64,000 bases of DNA from Inonotus obliquus (GCA_032164295.1 JAJHTX010000010.1:248001-312000); one strand, 5' to 3'; counted from the stretch's first letter, positions 49,795 through 62,150 are shown. Notes: a model not told the origin generated them from the letters alone. Made by a program: numbers and translations.

Positions 49795-50090
49795 CCACCT
49801 CCAAAGAATCCGTTAGATGTTCCCCCGAAAGGAGTGGATTCAGTACATATGCGAGTGTTGAAGAAGGCCTAGGTTTCGAGCATGAGGTGAGGAAGATACG
49901 GGTGTGGGTATAGTTGATTGATCTCGGAAACCACGTGTATATGACTGCACTGGAGGGCATCACCCTACCTACACGGAGAAGAATGGAGGGAATTCGTAAA
50001 AGACAGCCGATTGCCAAAGCAGTAACGTCAAGCAGGGTTAGGGTAGATCTAGCGATGACCATGTAACACAATTACTACAGGAATTGCACT
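49795..50090 (+). pseudogene. Duplicated 3' third of F-box-like copy 2
   Basis: Aligned with 40152-40495: the stretches CAAAGAATCCGTTAGATGTT, GCGAGTGTTGAAGAAGGC, GAGCATGAGGTGAGGA and GAAGAATGGAGGGAATTC are shared. Several deletions and frameshifts are seen: about 20 bases are missing after GTGGATTC, the GTACAG of the intact gene has become GTATAG, and the AATGCTTTCGA block is missing. The 5' two thirds is absent. The alignment continues past the stop codon into the intergenic sequence that precedes the RCR-like gene, which provides the LINE-free empty site. Confidence 0.82.
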
Positions 50091-50245
50091 ACATTACTTT
50101 GAACGTCGCCGTATTGTAGCGCTACCATTCAAACGAGTCACTTCCCAAGTCAAAAAGGTCCAAGCTAAAGATACAAAACATTGAGATGAATAACGAAGAT
50201 TCGGCTAATGCCGAGAAGCTGTGATGAAAGCGTCAAGCTCGGTCT

Positions 50246-51030
50246 TCACGATTTCGCTGCCGGAGGTGGGCTCTGCGGAGCGTTGTACTCCTGGTATTGA
50301 GGAGGCTGCGACGGAGGTGGTCCTTGTGGCTGTTCACGGCGACAAGAGCAGGGGGGTTTGTATAAGCCGCAGTAGAAGTAGAACAGCATGCGAGGAGAGA
50401 AAGACACCGAAGCTGATGAGTACAACAATAGGCCACATATAGGAGTATGATACGCACTGGTGCATATTCACCCTGTGGGCCTTGTGGATTATAGTATCCC
50501 TGACCTGGAGGTGGGTACTGTTGGTACTGAGTCCCATAACCCTGATCATACGCCGGGTAGGGTGCGGGCGCGGGCGCGTTTCCAGAATGATATGATGGAT
50601 GTGTTTGATACGATGGATGCGTTTGCTGATGTTGCGCCGCTGTGACGTAAGCCTGATTGGCACGTGCAATACGCTTGCGTCGAGTGATGACGATGGCGAG
50701 GATGAGTAGTAGGAATGCCACAGCTGCGCATCATGTCAATTCTCAAATGACATCATAGAGTGGCGAAGAAAGTTACGCACTGATTGAGATGGCAATGGCA
50801 ATTCTCGCTCCTAACCCTAGTCTACAACGCCTTCTCCCAAAACTAATAGTAGATATCACACATGAAATCTGCGCAGAATGGACGACAAGACAAAAAACCT
50901 ACCTGTCGACCCAGCAATCGCGCTGAGCGCTAACTGTCGGCAACGCCGATACAGCCAGTACAGCCAACGCCGCCTTTACCAGTGTCTGCTGATTTGCAGC
51001 TCGTGGATTCAACGTTAACGTGGTAGTCAT
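50246..51030 (-). CDS. RCR-like single-pass membrane protein, copy B
   Basis: Four exons join in frame: 51030-50903, 50842-50781, 50723-50458 and 50329-50246, giving 179 residues. All splice positions match copy A, and exons 1, 2 and 4 have the same lengths. Residues 18-35 are hydrophobic and signal-like. DCWVDSFGRRRC gives two cysteines, 64-76 lies in the membrane helix, and TRRKR follows. The tail has an extra 8 residues over copy A (a doubled THPSYQ/THPSYH unit) and ends with a PPQY-containing segment that matches a PPxY motif for WW-domain ligases such as Rsp5. Both copies keep open frames and splice sites, so both may be expressed. RCR membership is inferred from topology and motif, not proven. 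Confidence 0.66.
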
Positions 51031-52635
51031 TCTGAAGTTGGAGATGATGGTAGATGATGTGAGAGAAAGAAAGTTGGACCAAGACATAAGCCCATATTCA
51101 TAAGGAGTCGGCATGCACAGCATTAGTCTTGGCTCCAGGGCTTGGGAAGCACGAAGCACCGCAATAGTCCGCAGCCGTGGGAATTCACTGCCTTTCTCTA
51201 TTCGATTTTGATGGCCTTGGGCGCGACTCTTGTGAGGACTCGTACCTCAGAGACTCCCTTTCGATTTTCGTCACGACGCATTTCGATCCGAGGCTTGTAA
51301 GCCAGCAGCGTAATTTCTGAGTCGTCTTTTTACGGTCTTGTCACTCTTGTCAATGCAAGTTTCGAACTTTTACCCGAAATCTGTGTTCCAAACGACGATT
51401 CTCAGGTCCAATTATCGTTGGTTTGCATTATTTTCTTCTGTTGTGACTTCCCGCGTTTGAATAGCACAGCTCTCTCTCAAGTTGCGTCGGTTGATCGCCC
51501 CGAGAAGATAACAAGAATCTGGCACAGGAAAAGTGGCCTAAGACAAAATGAGGTCGAAGAGAAAGTGTCACATGTGGTCTTTGTAAGATTCCACGGGTAA
51601 ACGAGAATTTGCCCTTGTCAATGCTATGGGATTGAGATTAATGTTTCATACAAAATTCTGGCACTCTATTCCTGAATAACGGTAAAATTGCATATGTCGA
51701 TTCAATACTATGTAACAAAAGTAGGTAGTTATAGCTTCTTTTGTCTGTGGGAGTCTGAGTCTGAGAAGGAGAAGTTTAGAGAAACGATGAAGATTAGATG
51801 GGAAATGGGATTCTAGCCAGGCAAGCATGTTTAGGTGCTTGTGCATATACATATGTGTGCAACTAGCACCATGAGAGTAAAATGACTAAACTAGAGTTTG
51901 GGCATTGAGTTTGTGATTTTTGCATCAGAAACATATGCAAGTGGATCCCCTCCGGAATAAGGCGGAGGTACTGATGTGGAACTTGATAACCAATAATTTG
52001 GAATCTGTTTGTTCTCCCAAAGTGAGATATAGAAAGAATTTGGAATGTGTGATTCTTTGTGAAGATTTTTGGAAGAAGAGAGTTTCTGAAGATGAAGATG
52101 AAGACAGCCGTGACGATAATGATATTAATGATGTGGACGTGGATAATCCCAAAGGTCCAGCGAGGCTGATAGGGTTGTTGAAAATTGTTAAGGAGACTTC
52201 CAGGTGATGTAGGTTTTGAATCTGAAGAAGCAAGAGGTAATTGAGAGAGCTGAGATTAGAGATAGAGAAAGTTTACGATAAAATGAATGCATAATGAATT
52301 GATGCTGATCACCAATTCGAACAAAAGAACTGAGACGAGTTGTTGTCCATGATACCTTGGTGTCAATCATGATGTAGCATTATTGACCATCCACAGTAAT
52401 TCAGGACTACTGATGAGATCATGTGCATATGGCCACATGGAACAGAATCACATGCACCTACACTGGCTACAGGAGCAGCCAATTCCGGCGTATTCGGTCA
52501 GAATGAACCAATCGGACCGAGCCGCACATACGGAAGATCGACGTCGATCTATGTTTATCATTTCCATTCCCACACGTCATCATCAATCACACCTACAGCA
52601 ATGCTCATAATACACCCATCTCTCTTTCCGTTAGA
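51031..52635. other. Intergenic region between RCR-like copy B and the ceramidase gene
   Basis: The left 130 bases repeat the promoter of RCR-like copy A (the GGAGTCGGCATGCACAGCAT block is shared with about 47122-47141). The rest holds only short frames. The longest, 51920-52207 (+), is 95 codons with a run of acidic residues (SEDEDEDSRDDND) and no recognisable family. It is not called as a gene. The ceramidase promoter must lie at the right end. Confidence 0.45.
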
Positions 52636-55600
52636 ATGCCTCAACCCAACTACTTCTCCCTCTCTTTCCTCACTCTCGCTGCATTCCTACTGGCAATAAT
52701 GTTCATCCAACTCACTCGTCGTTTCGTCTTTACACTTTCTTGCTTCGTTGCGTTTAATTCTGGTGAGATAGGGGATGGAATTAGGAATGGGATAGGAATA
52801 GGGGGTGGCATCGGAGGTGGCATTGCGAGAGTAAAGGCTCAGAGTAGCGGTGGTGTAGCAGGAGGAGAGTATTTACTTGGGTTGGGTATTGGCGACATCA
52901 CTGGGTGAGTTGACTTTCCGACCTCAGCTAAATTGGCTCACACGCATACTCAACTCATCTCCCCTCTCGTCTATACCGCAATGCTGATACAAATGTTGAT
53001 ACGTCCTGTACAGCCCGGTTGTAGAGACGAACATGATGGTCAGTCCATCGCCGCACGTCTCAATTCCATGTTATTCATACCTTGATCTAATTTGGGGTTA
53101 ATAGGGGTATGCGAGTCTCGCGCAGACAGATACAGGTCTTCATATGCGTCAACGCAGTCGAGCGTTTATCGTTGCAGACCCAGATGATCCATCTCAGAGA
53201 ATTTTGTTCATTAACTCAGGTACGCCATCTACCATCCTCTCCTCCTAATTAATCTTCCCTTCCATTCTTCTTTAGACATCGCAATGGGAGATACAGGCGT
53301 CCGTCGTTCAATAGTCTCCATTCTCTCCTCTCTCTACCCAGGTCTCTACACAAACACTAACATCGCATTCGTCGGTACACACCAACATTCCGGTGTCGGC
53401 GGTTACCTCGAAAACCTTCTTCCACAATTAACAGCTCTGGGATTCGTCAACGCTTCAGCTCAAGCAATTATCCAGGGCACAGTCCTCGCCACACAACGTG
53501 CCCATAACTCTCTACGTTTAGGCAAATTGGAAATGGGGAATACGACGATTGTGAACGGGAATATTAATAGGAGTCCTTCAGCGTACTTGGCGAATCCGGA
53601 AGAAGAGAGAGCGAGGTTTGAGTTTGACCAGGATAAGGACTTTACGCTTGTCAAATTCTCAGATTCTGGAAATGGGGAGGATAGAGGGTTTTTGAGTTTC
53701 TTTGCGGTTCATGGAACAAGTCTTTATGAGAATAACACGCTTGTGAGTGGAGATAATAAGGGTATGGCGGCGTTTTTGTATGAGAGTGAGTGCACATTAG
53801 TCTTTTGCCGTTGCTTTTAGATTGAGTGTTGTGCTAATTGACATTATTTCATGCGATAGACTTTGTGGAACCGGATGCAATGCCGGGGAATACGACGTTC
53901 GTCGCCGGATTCGTGCAATGTACGTCTATCTCTCCTCATCCTCTCTTCTTCCCTCATCCTTCAACGTCTCGATTCTCCGTTACTCCCATCCTAACCTCCT
54001 TTGATATTTGCGCATACAGCAAACGTAGGCGACACTTCTCCAAATACCGATGGAGCATTCTGCGAGAGTCCAGGTCAACCTTGGGATGGTCAACCTTGTG
54101 ATTTTGAACATTCTACGTGTGGGAATAAGACGCAAGATTGTCATGGACGGTGCGCTTCTTTTCTTCTTCATCCGTCTCTGTCCGCGTATATTTCCTCCTC
54201 GTTTATCCACCCCACCTTTCACCGTTTATCCTATCATTTATTCTATTTCGATCATATCTACGACATAATCTAACATTCATCTATCGTCTACATCACAGAG
54301 GCCCAGGATTCCGCGTCTCGGACTTTGAGTCAAACCTAATTATCGGAAACCTCCAATTCGAAGCTGCTCGTACTCTCACGTCCTCTTCTTCTGGAAGTGA
54401 AGGGTTGACACCGATTAGAGGACCAGTGAAGAGTGTTCATACGTATTTGAATATGAGCTTTCATGAGTTTAGGTTACCGAACGGGTCAGTCGTTAGGACT
54501 TGTCCTCCTGCTCTTGGTAGGTGTTTTGGTTGCTCATCTATAGAAGGGGGGATAGACGGCTGATTTCGCTGTTTTTGCAGGGTTTGGTTTTGCTGGTGGG
54601 ACAACGTGAGCATCGTCATATCTACTACCCAAATATTCGTGTCCTACAGGCAGCGACTGACTAATTCATGCACATAGTGATGGTCCGGGAGCGTTCGACT
54701 TCGTACAAGGAGACAATACTTCGCAACCTCAGTAAGCTCACTCTTCATTCTTTCTTATCCTCTACCTTGGACTCTCTGAACATTCATTCTTGCTTTCGAT
54801 GAATTAGGAACCCGTTCTGGGAGATCGTTAAAGGTGTTTATCTTCACATCCTTGATCCCTATCTGAGACTGTATCCGGTATAGGTATGGATAATATTGAT
54901 GATGACGTTTGGTTACCGTAGGGTTCGTTACACCTTTCCCTAATGCTGAACAGTCGGCTTGTCAGGATCCTAAACCCATCCTTCTCAATACCGTACGTAT
55001 CCAGTTATCTCAATTTCGCACCCCGCCCAATCTCAGTTACGATACTAATCAAACTTATACACTCTTCTTCTCATAATACTATCATACGAAAAATAAATAT
55101 TGATTGTTCAATAGGGCTTCGCGCACTTCCCATACGAGTGGAGTCCTTCGACTGTTGATATTCAATTGTTGAGAGTGGGGCAACTCGTTATGCTCATTAT
55201 GCCTGGGGAGTTGACAACGATGGCTGGGAGGAGGATTCGGTGTGTTTTCTCTATCCTCTCTCCTTCCTGTGTGGCTAACACACAATACAACAATACGACA
55301 AACAGCGAAGCCGTACGCTCCGAGTTGATATCTCAAGGTATTATTGGAGATGATGCATATGTTGTTATTGCCGGACCAGCGAATACGTATGGACACTATG
55401 TTACCACGAGAGAGGAGTATGGTGTTCAGAGGTACGAAGGTGCTTCTACTTTGTATGGACCTTGTGAGTTTTCGTTTCAGTTTTTTCCTTTCGCTCACCC
55501 TCCCTTTCATCCCCATTTCGACGTTTCCGCATTTCAATCTCTTCGTGCCTCGTCACTCTGTTCATTCTTGCTTTGTACGAGAGTTATTTCTGATCGAATT

Positions 55601-56659
55601 CTCTCCGTGTCATTATTGGCAGTTACCCTGGAAGCGTATATTGAGAAGTATACGAGTCTTGTATCGTTCCTTGGAGAAGGAGCTTCGGGAATGCCAGCTT
55701 CGGATGCTGCTCCTCCTGAACAAACTTCGAAGGCTATTTCTCTTCAGGTGCGTCGTCTTTCGTACTCACCTTTTTTTGAATCTCGTTCGCATATTTACAC
55801 TTTGTATCATCTATCCTACTCCTTCTGTCTCTGCGAATATGGATTTATACTTAATCGCGGATATGGGATGCGGAATGCGGAATGCGGAATGGAATACTAG
55901 ACGGGCGTCATACAAGACAACCCTCCCTTCCTGAGAAGGTTTGGAGATGTTTTGAGTGATGTTAGGACGAGTGGAGCATATAGCGCTGGTGAGACTGTTC
56001 GAGCTTGGTTTGTTGGTGCGAATCCGAGGGTGAGCCGTCGTTCCCTTTTCGTACTGTTCTTGATTTGACCTTGTCTTTGTTTTCTTTCTTACTTCAATTT
56101 CTTTCTTCCGCCATCATCATCACGTATTCTTGGGTTCTTTTTCACGTTATGCGTCATGCGTCATGCGTCACGCGGGGACGCATAACCTATAGAACAACCT
56201 ACGTCTCGAAGGAACCTTCCTAAGCGTCGACAGACAAGATTCAAATTTGGGTCAATGGACTTTGGTAAAGAGTGATTCTCACCCTTCGACTACGTTCCAG
56301 TGGGTTAGGAATGATACTGTGAGTCTTTATCCATTCACGTCTGTGTTGGATAAGGTGGATTAGGCGGGACTGACGATGAGTTAATGCGTATGCTTTCTTA
56401 TTGGTGTAGATTCTTGGGACGAGTACGGTTACGATTTCATGGTACGTTTTCCTCTCCCTCTTCTCCCTCCCCTCTCATCCTCTTGCCCTCACATGCAACT
56501 CATATTAACTTCCCCCTTTTACGATTAAATTGTAGGACAATCGAGTCAGGGACCCCGTCTGGAACGTATAGACTTCGTTACTTTGGAGATTCGAAAGCTC
56601 TTTTTGGAGGTGCTATTAGTTCGTTTGTGGGTACCTCGAGTAGTTTTAGTGTTGCTTGA
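52636..56659 (+). CDS. Neutral ceramidase
   Basis: Eighteen exons join in frame throughout, giving 773 residues. First exons: 52636-52904, 53014-53038, 53105-53219, 53276-53785, 53860-53919, 54020-54149, 54299-54516. Last exons: 56193-56318, 56410-56441, 56536-56659. The enzyme hydrolyses ceramide to sphingosine and fatty acid. Residues 1-35 form a signal or anchor segment. The zinc site is suggested by GTHQHSG (His172, His174) and AVHGTSL. The family hexapeptide GDVSPN appears as GDTSPN (about residues 330-335), with Ser333 as the expected catalytic residue. PGELTTMAGRR and ANTYGHYVTTREEYGVQRYE are further family signatures. The C-terminal beta domain ends SSFSVA. N-glycosylation sites (NTT, NMS, NGS) and the signal suggest the secretory path. 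No break was seen. Confidence 0.93.
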
Positions 56660-57813
56660 TTTCCATTTTTGATGCGTGGGGTGGTTTGAGGTGAGGTGAG
56701 GTTAGGGTGGGGTTGATGCGTGTTATAAGATCAAGGATGAGGTGGGTGGTGGTAGAGGAGGGAGAAATGCAAAGGAGGAGAGAGGAGGAGGATGGTTCTG
56801 ATGTATGACTTCATGATGATGACGGCGACGACGACGATAAAGACTATATTGATACCCAAAACACTCGCTCCTTTCTCCTGTATCTGCTCCGCTGTCTCCC
56901 GTTTAGCTTTTGCTCTCTTCAGTTCTGCTGTTCCGGGTTTTATCACCTGTTTTCTTGTTTTGCTATCTAGTATTGTTATCCGATCGTCTAGATTCTGTTG
57001 TCGTGCTGTGTTTCCCGTTTTCTTTTGTCCTCTTGTTTCTCCTTTATTTTGCCATTCGTTGTTCCCCACCCATCCACCCGCCCTCAAGTGGGATTAGGAC
57101 TTTCCCTCTACGCTTCCACAACTCCATACCTCCACAACTCCACACCTCCGAGTCCATACCTACCCACCTACCCACCTACATGTATTCAACACGACCATCC
57201 GCATCAGGAAAAACCAGATCCCTGGAAAGTGGTAGAATAGATAGAATAGCATAGAATAGCCAGAATCCCTTTAGAAGAGCAACGGAACAGGTAGAAATCT
57301 GTAGAATGCCCATGATTGGCAGCTTGGCACCTCTGGGCATTTATTGATCTGCACGATCAAGTCAAGACTTGCCGACCCTCAATTGAGCATGACCACGTGC
57401 TGGTTGATCTCTTTAAAATTTTCTGCACGACGCGTCTCTTCCTCCATCCCTTCCTCTTTCACCGCACCACACCCACTGATGCCGACCCCGAAACTGACGA
57501 TGTTGATATCTCCACTACGCCTTCACTGGGTTGTCCCTCTGGTGAAGAAGGATGAAACCCATGATTCGTTGGCCACACTTACAGAGGAAGACCCTGTTAA
57601 CCCCACTCCTCTTTCTTTAGACAAGATTACCGTGTGACGTATGCCCCTTCGGGACCAGGTAAACTCTCCTCTGCTTCTGCTGCAGTCGCTGCATCTTCTT
57701 CATTGATATCCGTGAGTTTTGATGCCTATCTCTGTATTGTCAGAAGAAATTGACTTATTTGGCATGCGGATCCAGAGACGCTACAACCCGATAAATTCCC
57801 ACGAACATCAGAC
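56660..57813. other. Intergenic, with short AGAATAG repeats
   Basis: It contains the ceramidase 3' flank. A short run of GATAGAATAGCATAGAATAG type lies near 57237-57262. No gene was recognised before the frame at 57814. Confidence 0.45.
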
Positions 57814-58623
57814 ATGGAAAGACAATTCGATCGAACGTATTATACATGCACACGCTATTGTCCCTGGGGCTCGACATTACCAGGACAAATCAATACACCA
57901 ATATGCAGGTTCTGTGAATGGGCACATGAGGAAGCATGGATACTGCAGACATGGATACTCGAGGACGCAGTAAATCATATGCTTCGAAGTGACCCGTATT
58001 CAATTCGAACCAACCACCATTGGTCGACGGTTGCAGAAACAACTCAACCATTGTTCACACCTACACTAAATGCATACTTGCATGAAGTTACAGTTTGGAC
58101 AGGAAGAGGGTTACACTACATTGCGAATGCAGGTGTAATTGCATGGACAAGAAGATCGATACATTCCCAGCTATGCAGACGAGTGGCAATACAACTCGAC
58201 TGGCCAATACATGCGGAAGCTACAAGAGAACATCAAGCACTACGCAATAATCTATTTGGCAACATAGTGGCACGGTGGAAATCGGAGCAGAATCAACTAC
58301 CGGGGATGATAGCATTGGAAATCTCTCAACCGAGGGAACGGATCAACGGGGCGATCTTAACCTTTGTCATGGAAGGGATCAGTGGCAATCAGGTGCAAGG
58401 AACGGAGATACGGATACCCGACGGATATCGCCGAGCAACGATCTGGCGGACGGGGTTACCTGCCATGGTACAGGCAGAACCATACAGGCCCGCCGCTCCG
58501 GTGATCGATAATCGAGCTAATCCTATCGAGGGAGGAAGCCCGAGTCAACCGAGACAGCCAAACGGCCCAGCAGCACCTGCAGAGGATGAAGACATGGCAG
58601 ACTGTTCGAGTTGCTGCGCATGA
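57814..58623 (+). CDS. CxxC protein of unknown function upstream of an LTR-like region (A)
   Basis: An intronless frame of 269 residues. Cysteines at 12, 16, 31 and 34 (CTRYC, then CRFC) suggest a small metal-binding module. They are followed by EWAHEEAWILQTWILEDAVN, a helical stretch. Later come TWILEDAVNHMLRSD and IVARWKSEQNQLPGMIALEI. The C-terminal 50 residues are rich in Pro and acidic, ending CSSCC. I know no family for it. It resembles the frame at 62906-63676 in length, in the C-x2-C-x2-A-x-E-x-A pattern and in a later I-x-[LM]-E-I strand. Its immediate 3' context is an LTR-like promoter region, so it may be an accessory or capsid-type frame of a retroelement rather than a host gene. 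Confidence 0.5.
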   Translation: MERQFDRTYYTCTRYCPWGSTLPGQINTPICRFCEWAHEEAWILQTWILEDAVNHMLRSDPYSIRTNHHWSTVAETTQPLFTPTLNAYLHEVTVWTGRGLHYIANAGVIAWTRRSIHSQLCRRVAIQLDWPIHAEATREHQALRNNLFGNIVARWKSEQNQLPGMIALEISQPRERINGAILTFVMEGISGNQVQGTEIRIPDGYRRATIWRTGLPAMVQAEPYRPAAPVIDNRANPIEGGSPSQPRQPNGPAAPAEDEDMADCSSCCA

Positions 58624-58898
58624 TATCATAAGGAACATTCGAGAAGGACTGACGTGGCAGTGCGGAAGGCACGGAGCTCCGCACAGCCACAGGATTGGCC
58701 GGTGATGGCGTGATCGCTGTGCACTGACCAGGTATGAAGTCATATCGAAGGATCTGGAAGATTGCAGGAGGAAATCGGAAGTGCATCGCCACCCGATTGG
58801 AGATTGCGGGGTATCGGACAAGATAGGGGCTGTGCTCGGAAAGATCAGGAGGCTGTGCCCGAGGGAGCCCGGGTAACTCAATAGATAGAAGCTTCGGG

Positions 58899-59210
58899 TA
58901 TAAATAGGCCAAGCGAGGGTGGCTATGTCCCTCAGCAAAATTCTTCTGTACTAGTGAATACAAAGAAGCTCCACAAAGCTTCTCTTCTTCGCTACCACTC
59001 TTATCATCGGTACTAGTGTCCGGCCGGTCCCTTGACCCCGACTAAGTACTGTTGCTACTCTGCTCTACAAAGCACCACCTCGCACTTCCCATCGCTTATC
59101 AAGACGGACTGCGAATACTGCCGGAGTGAGTGGACTTGTTCTGGTGCGTCGATCGTGTTGATCAGTCGATCAATGCTGGTCTGCTGATCCGATCCGCACT
59201 GGTCCTAACA
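58899..59210 (+). promoter_or_regulatory. LTR-like region with TATA box after frame A
   Basis: TATAAATAGG lies at 58899-58908, 275 bases past the stop of frame A. It is followed by a CT-rich tract and a possible end CCTAACA at 59204-59210. The layout resembles U3-R-U5 of an LTR, but no second copy was found in the window, so the left border is unknown. Confidence 0.4.
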
Positions 59211-60713
59211 GCTAGCTTTGACAATCTCTTATGCATATCCTCTAATCGTCCTCTAGTCTAGTTTCCTAGTATGGCGATGTCCCTTTGATTAACCTCGTGG
59301 GAGAAGTGCTCAAGTGCCGACTGTGAGTACAATCCTGTTGACGAGTTGTCTAGGTGTCTCGGTGTGCCCCTTCCATCTGTTAGCCTTTGTGCATCGTCGG
59401 TATCCTTGTTGGTACCTTTGATGGTGTACAGCGCAGTAGTGGAGTTCTCGCGTGCTGTTTCGCCGATAATGGCGAACAACAAATGTCTCGGCCTTCGGAC
59501 CGAGCGTGCTAGCTTCCCCTTACATTGGAGATGTTGTTCAGCATTAAGGTTTATTACCCAGGCCCGGCGGCAGTAATGTCAACCGTGTAAACCCAATCAG
59601 TCCTCTCTCCTTTCGCCCCCTCCCCTTCCGATCTCGACGTCGTAGATGATCTAGGGAGTTGTGCCAAGCCTTCATGGGTGAGGACTACTTCTTGGTGATA
59701 TGATGTTAGGGTTGCCCCTATACCGATGTCCGGCTCCTCACTTGATGTCACCTTTAATGCAGAGCTATTACTGTAACACAAACAGGGTTTGACAAGGAGT
59801 ACCTTACTTGTCATCGGAGCGCTCGCCGATGAGGCTCTAGTATGTGTGTTGATGCGTTAGGTGTACAGGAGCAGGGAGCAGAGACGTACTGCATTACAAA
59901 CGTCGGTGTGAGGGCATTACCGCTAGCTCTCAATGAAGACCGCAGGGAAGTGTTGTAAAGAAGACGTACCAGTAGCGCTCTGGGATATTAAAGTGCATAC
60001 ACCTTCGTTGACGACGTTGGTGCCAGTCTTGTGGTTAGGTGGTTTAACCATCTGATCCAATGGCTGAGGGACGTGTCTGGTATAGGGCGTCATGGTGTAT
60101 TGTGGATGACGGGATGTAGTTCCTCGTCTGAGGTTGCAGAGTCGCACTGTGCAATAAACGACGTCGTGATGCATGGACGTTAGCGTGTCTCTTTGATGTC
60201 CTCTCTGTAGGATAGACTGGTGGGTGGTTGTGTGGTAGATGTACCTGAGTTGCACAGGGTTATTAAATGAGGCTACCAAGGAAGTGCCTTACCTTGCGTG
60301 TCGTCTTCCTTCGATGGCATATCCCCTTGGTTTAGAGATTATCTCTCTAGGCCTCGTACTCTGGGACATACGTGCTAAGGGTGTGGAAACCCCTGGGCTG
60401 TTGTCATCATCCCTCTGACATATCACATGAATACCGTCCCTTTCTGAAACTCCGACACCCTTTAGGTTAGTAGTAGTGGTTCGACTGCTGGTCACCCTCT
60501 TCTCTCGTCTTCTCGATGATTGTACCAACCCCTCGCTCTCCTTCTGTCCTCCTTGACGTTGCCCCCCCTCTGTTATCTTAGAGAACCTCCTCCTACCCCC
60601 TGGATGAGGTTATGTGGTTAGTTATCATGTGACCTCGTCTGTCCTCCCCACTTGACGCGACTCGGCCCCCTGTGCCGAGGTAAGTTAAGGCTATTCCAGT
60701 TTATGCCTTAACA
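59211..60713. other. Repeat-region sequence without recognised genes
   Basis: Only short frames on both strands. None has a motif, and no splice-consistent chain was found. It is probably retroelement-internal or decayed sequence. Confidence 0.4.
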
Positions 60714-61284
60714 TCTGGGTCTTCAGCACCCATAACTGTCTCAGAGCCCTCAAATGGAATAACTATGAATTTAGAGAGTGAATTTGAGGCGTATTGTGAG
60801 CTGTGTGTGCCAGTCTGGGTCATGCCTGAAATACAGAAATCCACCCATTCCCCCTGAGCTCCCTATGCCTCAGAACAAGCCAACTGAGGCCAAATTCATA
60901 CATGTAAACTCACTCTGAGTGCCTTGGAAGAGGATTGAGTGCTTCTGAAGGCCACTGTGCATAATGATGAGAAGAATGAGGTGGAAGAGACTGAGCATAT
61001 GCACAATTCTCCCTGCCCTTCCCCAGCCTTCTAATTCAAGCATCAGCTCCAGGAAGGGATTAGATAGCTTCCAATGCACTCAGAGTGAGTTTACATGTAT
61101 GAATTTGGCCTCAGTTGGCTTGTTCTGAGGCATAGGGAGCTCAGGGGGAATGGGTGGATTTCTGTATTTCAGGCATGACCCAGACTGGCACACACATCTC
61201 ACAATACACCTCAAATTCACTCTCTAAATTCATAGTTATTCCATTTGAGGGCTCTGAGACAGGAATGGGTGCTGAAGACCCAGA
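60714..61284. repeat. Long inverted repeat with 217-base arms
   Basis: Arms at 60714-60930 and 61068-61284 are reverse complements at about 97 percent by eye. Differences include ATAAC/TTCC near the outer end and single substitutions further in. The loop of 137 bases contains GAGGTGGAAGAGACTGAGC. The stem would be a perfect-looking hairpin in RNA or single-stranded DNA. The sequence right of the arm continues into the dispersed repeat also seen at the window start, so the inverted repeat is probably part of the same element family. Confidence 0.9.
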
Positions 61285-61510
61285 ACTGAGTGCAGGAAAA
61301 AATGTGGAAGACAAAAGCATGAAAAAATGGCATTTTGCACCATTTCGGGGTCACTTCTTCTCCAATTTTGCTCGGATTTGTTGCAGTTTGGACGGCACGA
61401 TTGAGACATGAATTTAGCAACTTAGATGATGCAAAACGGTCAAGGTTTCATGGAGATATGGCAAGGTTTGTATTTTGAGGGATTTGAGGTGCTGAAAATA
61501 GCAAAATCAT
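61285..61510 (+). repeat. Second copy of the dispersed repeat
   Basis: It matches 1-235 in the same orientation, including ATTTAGCAACTTAGATGA and the AACGGTCAAG block. It abuts the inverted repeat. Confidence 0.75.
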
Positions 61511-61549
61511 GGTGTGACAATACATATGAAAAAGGCAGTAAGTATTGCA

Positions 61550-62150
61550 TGCGTTGATGTTTTAAATATTGGTAAGCATATCGATGTCTGTGATATTTTA
61601 AGTATCAAGTGTGTTGATATTTAAAATATCGCACGTGATAATATCTTAAATTTTGCACGTGAAGATATTTTAAATATTGTACATGGTAATATTTTATATA
61701 TCGCATGTGGTGATATTTTATATATCAATAAAAATATCAACTTCTGTGATATTTTAAATGTCAATAAGAATATCAATATACAGGTGGGTACATAAAGTCT
61801 TCGGCACCCCCGTTTTAGGAAGGTGGATTTGCATGCTTTATGTGGTAGAATAAGCGTCGGGTAGCCCTCGGCAACCTGGTCATATCGGCAAAGACTTGGG
61901 ATGGACTTGGTTGCTTACTCAAAAAGGCATGCAAATCACCTTCCATATTTGGGAGGTGCCGAAGACTTAATGTACCCACCTGTAGATATTGATAAGAATA
62001 TTGATAAGGATATCACACGTGATGGTATTTTATATATCAATTTGCATTTCAACCCCGCTGATACTTTAAATATCGATACACATTCCAACTCAGCTGATAT
62101 ATTAAATATCAATAAGGATATCAAAGGTTATATCAACATCGTTGATATGT
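61550..62150. repeat. AT-rich palindromic repeat array
   Basis: Degenerate units of about 24 bases built on GATATTTTAAATATC, separated by GCACGTG- or CATGTG-like spacers. The array continues on both sides of the MITE at 61781-61982, so it was present before that insertion. Confidence 0.7.
61781..61982. mobile_element. Tc1/mariner-type MITE (202 bases)
   Basis: The ends CAGGTGGGTACATAAAGTCT and, in reverse, CAGGTGGGTACATTAAGTCT continue inverted through TTCGGCACC and, more loosely, GCATGC. TA dinucleotides flank both ends (61779-61780 and 61983-61984), the target duplication of the Tc1/mariner superfamily. There is no transposase; the centre is GC-richer than the surrounding array. Confidence 0.85.

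Noticed and set aside
51920..52233. Overlapping + and - frames of about 100 codons
   Set aside because: Low-complexity acidic or serine runs on opposite strands mirror each other, with no homology or splice context.
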